Positions 1-3,702 of a stretch of 5,921 nt of DNA are shown piece after piece (position 1 is the stretch's first letter; each line of letters begins with the position of its first letter). Under the pieces are notes generated by a model that searched no databases, was not told the DNA's origin, and worked only from the letters and a program-made list of their open reading frames with translations. Made by a program: the position numbers and the translations under genes. The DNA comes from Suilimivivens sp964571145. Its GTDB lineage: Bacteria; Bacillota; Clostridia; Lachnospirales; Lachnospiraceae. Location of the stretch: NCBI GenBank assembly GCA_964571145.1, contig CAZNAP010000134.1:1-5921 (forward strand), given 5' to 3'.

Positions 1-56
1 AATACGGTATGTTTAATACGGTATGTTTAATACGGTATGTTTAATACGGTATGTTC
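1..56. repeat. 14-bp tandem repeat, four copies
   Basis: Four head-to-tail copies of AATACGGTATGTTT lie at 1-14, 15-28, 29-42 and 43-56. The first three are identical and the fourth ends in C instead of T. The window opens inside the array, so more copies may lie to the left. The copies abut directly with no spacers, so this is a minisatellite-like array and not a CRISPR. No function is evident. Confidence 0.95.
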
Positions 57-85
57 AATGTACAATGACTTGGCGTTAATGTCAA
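57..85 (-). promoter_or_regulatory. Possible leftward promoter facing the 14-bp array
   Basis: On the minus strand a perfect TTGACA (+ coordinates 80-85) is followed after 17 nt by TACATT (57-62), a four-of-six match to a -10 box. Transcription would run left through the 14-bp repeats and out of the window. The -35 box and spacing are good, but the -10 is weak and the region is AT-rich, so a chance match is possible. No target gene is visible in the window. Confidence 0.3.
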
Positions 86-120
86 TGTATTACTGAATTA
101 ATTTATTATTAAATTGTATT

Positions 121-195
121 ATATTTGTATGTACTATATTTGAATGTATGATATTTAAATGTATGATATTTAAATGTATGATATTTGAATGTTAC
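121..195. repeat. 15-bp tandem repeat, five copies
   Basis: Five adjacent 15-bp units start at 121, 136, 151, 166 and 181, with consensus ATATTTRAATGTATG. The two central copies are identical and the outer ones diverge, as is usual for an ageing tandem array. It is unrelated in sequence to the 14-bp array just upstream. It lies 60-134 bp upstream of the upp -35 box and is very AT-rich, so a role as an upstream AT-rich element is conceivable but unproven. Confidence 0.92.
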
Positions 196-254
196 TAACG
201 TATTAATATGTTCATGTAATTCGTTTATTATTTACAAATATGTCTTAGATTTCA

Positions 255-283
255 TTGACTTCATAAGCAAGTTGCTCTAAAAT
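255..283 (+). promoter_or_regulatory. Promoter of upp
   Basis: TTGACT at 255-260 and TAAAAT at 278-283 are separated by exactly 17 nt, each one mismatch from the sigma-A consensus. Transcription would start near 290 and give a leader of about 33 nt, too short for an attenuator or riboswitch. This suggests expression not controlled by a leader RNA. Confidence 0.75.
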
Positions 284-310
284 TTTATTAATACGACAAA
301 ATTAGACTTT

Positions 311-316
311 AGGAGG
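311..316 (+). promoter_or_regulatory. Ribosome binding site of upp
   Basis: A perfect AGGAGG ends 6 nt before the ATG at 323. It decides the start: the in-frame ATG at 341 (Met7) would give the more usual 209-residue length but has no Shine-Dalgarno sequence before it. Confidence 0.85.
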
Positions 317-322
317 TCTTTT

Positions 323-970
323 ATGGAACAGCTACAGAACATGGACAATGTATTTATACTGAATCACCCACTTATTCAACACAAAATATCAAGATTGCGT
401 GATGAGAATACCGGAACTAACGAATTTCGTAAATTAATTGAAGAAATCGCTATGCTCATGGGATATGAAGCACTCCGCGATCTTCCGCTGGAAGATGTGG
501 AAATCAAAACTCCTATCGAGACTTGCAAAACTCCCGTGATTTCCGGTAAGAAAATGGCTATTGTCCCGATTTTACGTGCAGGCCTCGGTATGGTCGGTGG
601 CATTTTGGCATTGGTTCCATCCGCCAAAGTTGGACATATTGGTTTATATAGAGATCCCGAAACCCACGAACCTCACGAATACTATTGCAAATTACCCAAG
701 CCAATCGAATTAAGAACAATTGTTGTTTTAGACCCCATGCTTGCTACCGGAGGTTCCGGTTCCGAAGCCGTTGATTTCATTAAACAACATGGTGGCAAAA
801 ACATTAAGTTCATGTGCATCATTGCCGCACCCGAAGGTTTAGCAAGACTCCGTAAAGATCATCCTGATATTCAGATATATGTTGGTCATCTGGATAGATG
901 TCTAAATGAGAATGCTTATATTTGTCCCGGACTCGGAGATGCCGGTGACAGAATCTTTGGTACAAAATAG
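323..970 (+). CDS. upp: Uracil phosphoribosyltransferase
   Basis: Converts uracil and PRPP to UMP and pyrophosphate, the one-step uracil salvage reaction in the cytoplasm. The product has 215 residues. The PRPP-binding loop VVLDPMLATGGS is at residues 134-145, the family segment ILRAGLGM at 83-90, GHIGLYRDPET at 104-114, and the C-terminal uracil-binding signature YICPGLGDAGDR at 199-210, ending in IFGTK. All family signatures are intact. The protein is six residues longer at the N-terminus than the common ~209-residue form. The extension MEQLQN precedes Met7, where shorter homologues begin, but the perfect AGGAGG supports the longer start. The gene has its own promoter and no partner on the same strand. 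Its transcript probably runs to the terminator at 1336-1370 unless it is processed earlier, because no nearer terminator is apparent. Confidence 0.97.
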   Translation: MEQLQNMDNVFILNHPLIQHKISRLRDENTGTNEFRKLIEEIAMLMGYEALRDLPLEDVEIKTPIETCKTPVISGKKMAIVPILRAGLGMVGGILALVPSAKVGHIGLYRDPETHEPHEYYCKLPKPIELRTIVVLDPMLATGGSGSEAVDFIKQHGGKNIKFMCIIAAPEGLARLRKDHPDIQIYVGHLDRCLNENAYICPGLGDAGDRIFGTK

Positions 971-999
971 ACTTTCTGCTATAAATTGAAATATTATGC

Positions 1000-1071
1000 G
1001 CAAGGCTGAATATTTGCTTTGTAGCAAGGCTAAGCATTTATTGCAAGGCTGAATATTTGCTTTGTAGCAAG
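1000..1071. repeat. 29-nt perfect direct repeat with a third partial copy
   Basis: The 29 nt at 1000-1028 recur without a change at 1043-1071. Between them, at 1024-1042, is a shorter related unit. The stretch therefore reads as 24-, 19- and 24-nt units, each opening with GCAAGGCT followed by G or A. Within each long unit TTGC and GCAA can pair around a six-base loop. The final GCAAG of the second copy also forms the left arm of the first inverted-repeat hairpin (1065-1129). Confidence 0.9.
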
Positions 1072-1129
1072 TAAAAACTTTGGGCAGGAGGAAGCATTTT
1101 TCTGCTCCCATACCCAAAACAGCTTGCTA
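1065..1129. repeat. Inverted-repeat unit A (core 1080-1117)
   Basis: A nested hairpin. TAGCAAG (1065-1071) pairs with CTTGCTA (1123-1129), then TTTGGG (1079-1084) with CCCAAA (1113-1118), then GGAG (1087-1090) with CTCC (1105-1108). Small internal loops separate the stems. The 38-nt core begins TTGGGCA and ends ATACCCAA, ends shared with three further units. Confidence 0.75.
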
Positions 1130-1150
1130 AACTAAGTGCAAACTCGTAGT

Positions 1151-1188
1151 TTGGGCATACGAAGTCCAAACTCCCCCTATATACCCAA
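1151..1188. repeat. Inverted-repeat unit B
   Basis: A 38-nt unit beginning TTGGGCATA and ending ATATACCCAA, with an interior unrelated to the other units. Its outer arms pair as in unit A. An alternative hairpin is also available: AGTTTGG (1149-1155) can pair perfectly with CCAAACT (1166-1172). The unit could therefore switch between two folds. Confidence 0.7.
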
Positions 1189-1195
1189 GATTTAA

Positions 1196-1252
1196 GATAT
1201 ACTGCGGGCACAGGACAAGCAAAATCAAGCTGTATACCCAAAGCAGTATTTC
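1196..1252. repeat. Inverted-repeat unit C (core 1204-1241)
   Basis: GATATACTGC (1196-1205) pairs with GCAGTATTTC (1243-1252) at nine of ten positions. GGG (1206-1208) then pairs with CCC (1237-1239), leaving an AAA bulge, and ACAG (1210-1213) pairs with CTGT (1230-1233). The layout is the same as in unit A: outer stem, GGG/CCC stem, small CA/ATA-type internal loop and inner stem. The outer-stem sequence is completely different, as expected if pairing rather than sequence is conserved. Confidence 0.75.
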
Positions 1253-1269
1253 AATCAAATGCTTAGCAG

Positions 1270-1318
1270 GCTTTTGGGCACAGAAGCGACAAATACCTTT
1301 ATTATACCCCAAAATAGC
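1270..1318. repeat. Inverted-repeat unit D (core 1274-1312)
   Basis: TTTTGGG (1272-1278) pairs with CCCAAAA (1308-1314), with GC/GC pairing outside a two-base bulge. The core is 39 nt, beginning TTGGGCA and ending ATACCCCAA. On the minus strand this unit contains a perfect TATAAT (1301-1306) with TTGGAT 17 nt upstream (1324-1329), a possible leftward promoter. That may be a by-product of the shared GGGTAT end. Confidence 0.7.
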
Positions 1319-1329
1319 AGCTTATCCAA
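1301..1329 (-). promoter_or_regulatory. Possible leftward promoter inside unit D
   Basis: On the minus strand, TTGGAT (1324-1329) and a perfect TATAAT (1301-1306) are separated by 17 nt. If active, it would transcribe units C, B and A and the direct repeats as a minus-strand RNA running toward the 3' end of upp. No clear terminator for such an RNA is visible before upp. The -10 overlaps the repeat-unit end, so coincidence is a real alternative. Confidence 0.35.
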
Positions 1330-1335
1330 GAACAG

Positions 1336-1370
1336 AAAAAGGCATCGGGTGTGGACCCGGTGCCTTTTTT
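1336..1370. terminator. Intrinsic terminator between convergent genes
   Basis: A 15-bp stem is formed by AAAAAGGCATCGGGT (1336-1350) and ACCCGGTGCCTTTTT (1355-1369) around a GTGG loop. A T-rich tail follows on the + side and a T5 arm on the - side. The single irregular position is a U-G wobble in plus-strand RNA but an A-C mismatch in minus-strand RNA, so it is best suited to plus-strand transcripts from upp. It can also stop the minus-strand hydrogenase-like gene, whose stop codon is 94 nt away. Confidence 0.9.
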
Positions 1371-1404
1371 ATTTATTTGCATATATGCTTTAATTCGCTT
1401 GCGC

Positions 1405-1426
1405 TAAGTCAGATACCACTGACTTA
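1405..1426. repeat. 8-bp perfect hairpin beyond the hydrogenase-like gene
   Basis: TAAGTCAG (1405-1412) and CTGACTTA (1419-1426) form a perfect stem around a six-base loop, about 38 nt beyond the stop codon of the minus-strand gene. No T-run follows on either strand, so it is not an intrinsic terminator by itself. It could protect the 3' end of the messenger. Confidence 0.6.
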
Positions 1427-1463
1427 CTTGCTAACTCACTTGCATAATAACTTGCTTATCGAT

Positions 1464-3413
1464 TTACTTAATTACTTCCTGCATTTGCTCGGAAATCTTC
1501 TCGACTAAATCTTCGATTTCCATGGTTTTAGCAGCAATTTCCTGAGTGTTGGCGGCCATGGTTGTAATTCGTTCATTGACGTTATTAATATTTTCAACAA
1601 AGTTTGCTGATTCGGAGTTCAATTCTTCCATGGCAGGAATAATATTGTCACTTTGTTGTTTGCCGTCGGTAATGGTGCCTTTGGTCTGTTCGGATAAATC
1701 GCGAACGCGATTGGCAATGACTGCGAAGCCTTTTCCGGCTTCTCCGGTTCTGGCAGCTTCGATTCCGGCATTTAACGCTAACATGCTGGTTTGATTGGAA
1801 ATCTTAATAATCGCTTCGTTGATTTCATCATACCCATGCACATATTCTGTTACCTTGCTGACGGATTGGCGCAGAACATTACTGAACTCAGCCATTTGTG
1901 ACATTGTCAAAGCCATTGCTGTAGCATTTTCTGCCGAAGCCTGATTCCCTTGCGATAATTCCTTCATGGCAGTTTCTATCTGTTCAAATTCGCGAATGAT
2001 TTCTTGATACTGTTGCTCTTTCAATTTATGCTCATCCGCCATTTGCTGTGTCATGGCATTAATTTCTTCCTTCTCGGCTTCCATCTGATCCTTCAGGTAA
2101 TGGATACAATTGCTTTCTTGATTAAATCCGTTTGCAATCGCATTAGCCATAGATTTACAGTCGCTATATCCGCAAGCTCCGCAGTTGATGCTACGTTGTT
2201 CCTCCGTCATCTTACTCATTCTGTCAAAAGTTGCATTTAATTTGTTTTCAGAAATCGAAGGAATTCTGCTGTCTCGTACTGTGTAGGTACAAACAAAATC
2301 TTCCAGTTTTAGCGCTTTAAACTGCTCATTCAAATTCTTGAGTCTGGTAGCATAGTCAATAGTTTTGTCCCAAGGATTCTTATTATTCTTATTGTTCTTT
2401 TTATTTTTGGTAATCTGTTGGCTCTCACGTACACGCTGCGCATGAATTTCAAAAAGCATATCGTCATTATGTTCATTTTCCGGATTGGTAGCTGTTCCAT
2501 AAATACAGCCGCCCGCGCAATTCAGTGCATCCACCATAAACGGAAGTGGTTTACCGGATTTCACTCTTTTTGCATAGGCATCCAGGAAAGCATAGGCATG
2601 ACCTTCGCCTTCTATTTGGCGGACCATAACGTCTTTTCCAACGAAATGCTCTACATTCTCTTTCAAACCGCCTGGTTGTGGATAAACGCTTCCCAGTCCA
2701 TATTCAATTTCATCGGTTGCATCGTAGCCGGATATATTCACGTTTTGAAGCTTTTCCATCAAATGCATAAACGTAACATTATAAGAAACATTGTTGTTAT
2801 TCTGCGGTCTAGAAATCTCGGACTTCTTGGCAATACAAGGACTTATAAAGGCAAGCTTGTCCGTTATGTTCATATATTTGTGTGCATAAATCGCACCACA
2901 CATCATAGGAGAATGAATCGGTACCAGCTTGGGAACCAGCTCCGGAACAAATTTCTCGATATAGTCCACAATAGCTGGACAAGGCTGTGAGATTCCACCC
3001 ACAAAATTATTTTTAGTTAGATAATTCAAATATGCCCAAGTGGTAATGTCTGCGCCAAAACTGATACTGATAATGCGATTGGCACCCAGCTTCTTCAAAT
3101 ACCCCAGCACTTGCTTATACTGCTTGGGATAATTGGCTATAAATGCCGGTGCTACAAGTAAACTGATTTTCTCACCTTTTTGCAAATCCTCAAATAAGTG
3201 CTCTGTATCATCGCTATATTGACGGGCTCCATGCTTGCACGCATCGATACAGGCACCACAATGTACGCAAGCCTCTCCATCTACTTTCACCCGTGCCTTC
3301 CCATTTTCCTCCACTGCCCAGTTAGCTCCAAAAACCGGACATGCAGAAATACACCGGTTACAACCGGTGCACTGATCGTCTGTAAAAACAAACCCTTGAT
3401 TCAATTGCCCCAT
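1464..3413 (-). CDS. Sensory [FeFe]-hydrogenase / methyl-accepting chemotaxis fusion protein
   Basis: A 649-residue soluble protein with no signal peptide or membrane segment. Domains in order: two 4Fe-4S ferredoxin motifs (C15, C18, C21, C25; C49, C52, C55, C59); an [FeFe]-hydrogenase H-cluster domain (~83-330) with its four cluster cysteines in SQPCP (C145), SPCIAKK (C193) and NCAGGC (C299, C303); an Asn/Lys-rich linker (337-347); a CxxCxxxxC...C Fe-S domain (C411, C414, C419, C436); a coiled coil from ~440; and an MCP signalling hairpin with its tip near 541-577 (QTSMLALNAGIEAARTGEAG). By eye, the proton-relay cysteine of catalytic enzymes is Pro144 and both relay glutamates appear replaced (A127, Y131), so sensing is more likely than H2 turnover. 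It would signal to CheA/CheW in the cytoplasm. The tip has Gly in NAG and Arg where A-x-E-V-R normally has Glu. The ATG is the first after an in-frame TAG at 3423-3425. No maturation genes (hydE, hydF, hydG) are in the window. Domain calls are firm; the H2 ligand is inferred. Confidence 0.93.
   Translation of the reverse strand: MGQLNQGFVFTDDQCTGCNRCISACPVFGANWAVEENGKARVKVDGEACVHCGACIDACKHGARQYSDDTEHLFEDLQKGEKISLLVAPAFIANYPKQYKQVLGYLKKLGANRIISISFGADITTWAYLNYLTKNNFVGGISQPCPAIVDYIEKFVPELVPKLVPIHSPMMCGAIYAHKYMNITDKLAFISPCIAKKSEISRPQNNNNVSYNVTFMHLMEKLQNVNISGYDATDEIEYGLGSVYPQPGGLKENVEHFVGKDVMVRQIEGEGHAYAFLDAYAKRVKSGKPLPFMVDALNCAGGCIYGTATNPENEHNDDMLFEIHAQRVRESQQITKNKKNNKNNKNPWDKTIDYATRLKNLNEQFKALKLEDFVCTYTVRDSRIPSISENKLNATFDRMSKMTEEQRSINCGACGYSDCKSMANAIANGFNQESNCIHYLKDQMEAEKEEINAMTQQMADEHKLKEQQYQEIIREFEQIETAMKELSQGNQASAENATAMALTMSQMAEFSNVLRQSVSKVTEYVHGYDEINEAIIKISNQTSMLALNAGIEAARTGEAGKGFAVIANRVRDLSEQTKGTITDGKQQSDNIIPAMEELNSESANFVENINNVNERITTMAANTQEIAAKTMEIEDLVEKISEQMQEVIK
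2376..2405 (-). repeat. Asn/Lys codon repeat in interdomain linker
   Basis: Ten codons (residues 337-346) encode only Asn and Lys. At the DNA level they form a low-complexity purine tract of AAT/AAG/AAA/AAC triplets. The tract sits between the hydrogenase domain and the following Fe-S domain, so it is probably a flexible, length-variable hinge. Confidence 0.8.
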
Positions 3414-3444
3414 ATACTCTACCTACTCTTTCGTCTCATTCGTA

Positions 3445-3466
3445 GGAATAATCCCCATATTATCCC
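3445..3466. repeat. Inverted repeat in the leader of the hydrogenase-like gene
   Basis: GGAATAAT (3445-3452) and ATTATCCC (3459-3466) are inverted copies matching at seven of eight positions around a six-base centre, CCCCAT. It lies 32-53 nt upstream of the start codon and could be an operator or an RNA hairpin near the ribosome site. On the minus strand it also contains GATAAT, but no fitting -35 box was found. Confidence 0.45.
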
Positions 3467-3478
3467 CGTGCACATCGC

Positions 3479-3518
3479 AGATTTTCTACGATACCGCTAA
3501 AATAGGAAGTGAAAATCT
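3479..3518. repeat. 8-bp perfect inverted repeat upstream of the hydrogenase-like gene
   Basis: AGATTTTC (3479-3486) and GAAAATCT (3511-3518) are perfect inverted copies separated by 24 nt. They lie between the candidate promoter and the start codon, so they could be a protein-binding site or a weak leader stem. I do not recognise a regulator for this motif. Confidence 0.45.
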
Positions 3519-3552
3519 TTTATTTCCACATATCCCTTTCATAGTTAATTTT

Positions 3553-3581
3553 ATGGTAACATATGGAAAGCACTTTTTCAA
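3553..3581 (-). promoter_or_regulatory. Candidate promoter of the hydrogenase-like gene
   Basis: On the minus strand TTGAAA (3576-3581) is followed after 17 nt by TACCAT (3553-3558), which is preceded by TG one base upstream, an extended -10 pattern. The -10 hexamer itself is only a four-of-six match. It would give a leader of about 130 nt holding both inverted repeats. No nearer promoter is better. Confidence 0.4.
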
Positions 3582-3625
3582 CTATATTAGTATATTTTGT
3601 GGCATTTTATGACCATTTTACCAGT

Positions 3626-3688
3626 ATTTGTGGTTTACCTCCTTATTTGTGGTTTCCCTGCGATTTGTGGTTTCCCTGCAATTTGTGG
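3626..3688. repeat. 18-bp tandem repeat, four copies, with TTTGTGG core
   Basis: Units start at 3626, 3645, 3663 and 3681, spaced 19, 18 and 18 bp. Units 2 and 3 share ATTTGTGGTTTCCCTGC exactly. Unit 1 differs after TTTGTGGTTT and unit 4 is cut short. A fifth TTTGTGG stands apart at 3596-3602. The array lies just past the stop codon of the cyclic-di-GMP gene and 45 bp or more upstream of the candidate promoter of the hydrogenase-like gene. Its regular spacing could suit repeated protein binding, or it may be an inert minisatellite. Confidence 0.88.
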
Positions 3689-3702
3689 CTTCTATTTAAA
3701 TT

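Larger units (their letters stand above)
971..1335. other. Gene-free structured region between upp and its terminator
   Basis: No credible coding sequence is present in these 365 nt. The short minus-strand frames are made of repeats, overlap one another and lack ribosome sites. Instead the stretch holds a 29-nt direct repeat, four inverted-repeat units with shared ends, and an 11-bp inverted repeat. The latter is GCTAAGCATTT at 1029-1039 against AAATGCTTAGC at 1257-1267, and it encloses three of the four units. It is followed directly by an intrinsic terminator. It could be a structured 3' untranslated region of upp, an independent non-coding RNA, or a cluster of dispersed repeat elements. 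I do not recognise it as a known RNA family. Confidence 0.55.

Noticed and set aside
1..195. CRISPR array
   Set aside because: The 14- and 15-bp units abut directly, with no unique spacers and no associated genes.
341..970. Shorter upp start at Met7
   Set aside because: It would match the usual family length, but the perfect AGGAGG is placed for the ATG at 323 and nothing similar precedes 341.
902..1312. Three overlapping minus-strand reading frames of 61-71 codons
   Set aside because: They are built from the repeats and inverted-repeat units, overlap one another in different frames, lack ribosome sites and resemble no protein family I know.
1379..1388. 10-bp palindrome GCATATATGC
   Set aside because: It is a short AT-rich palindrome in an AT-rich intergenic region with no promoter around it, so it is likely to be chance.
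2418..2990. 190-codon plus-strand reading frame
   Set aside because: It lies wholly inside the hydrogenase-like gene on the opposite strand, whose conserved motifs cover the same bases. It has no ribosome site or recognisable domain.
1464..3413. Catalytic H2-producing hydrogenase
   Set aside because: The proton-relay cysteine and glutamates appear replaced and the protein ends in a chemoreceptor domain, so a sensory role fits better.
3414..3620. Cyclic-di-GMP riboswitch in the leader of the chemoreceptor-like gene
   Set aside because: Such riboswitches often precede chemoreceptor genes in Clostridia, but I could not find the conserved paired elements and tetraloop layout. Only short chance resemblances such as GGTAGGTAG-like sequence occur.
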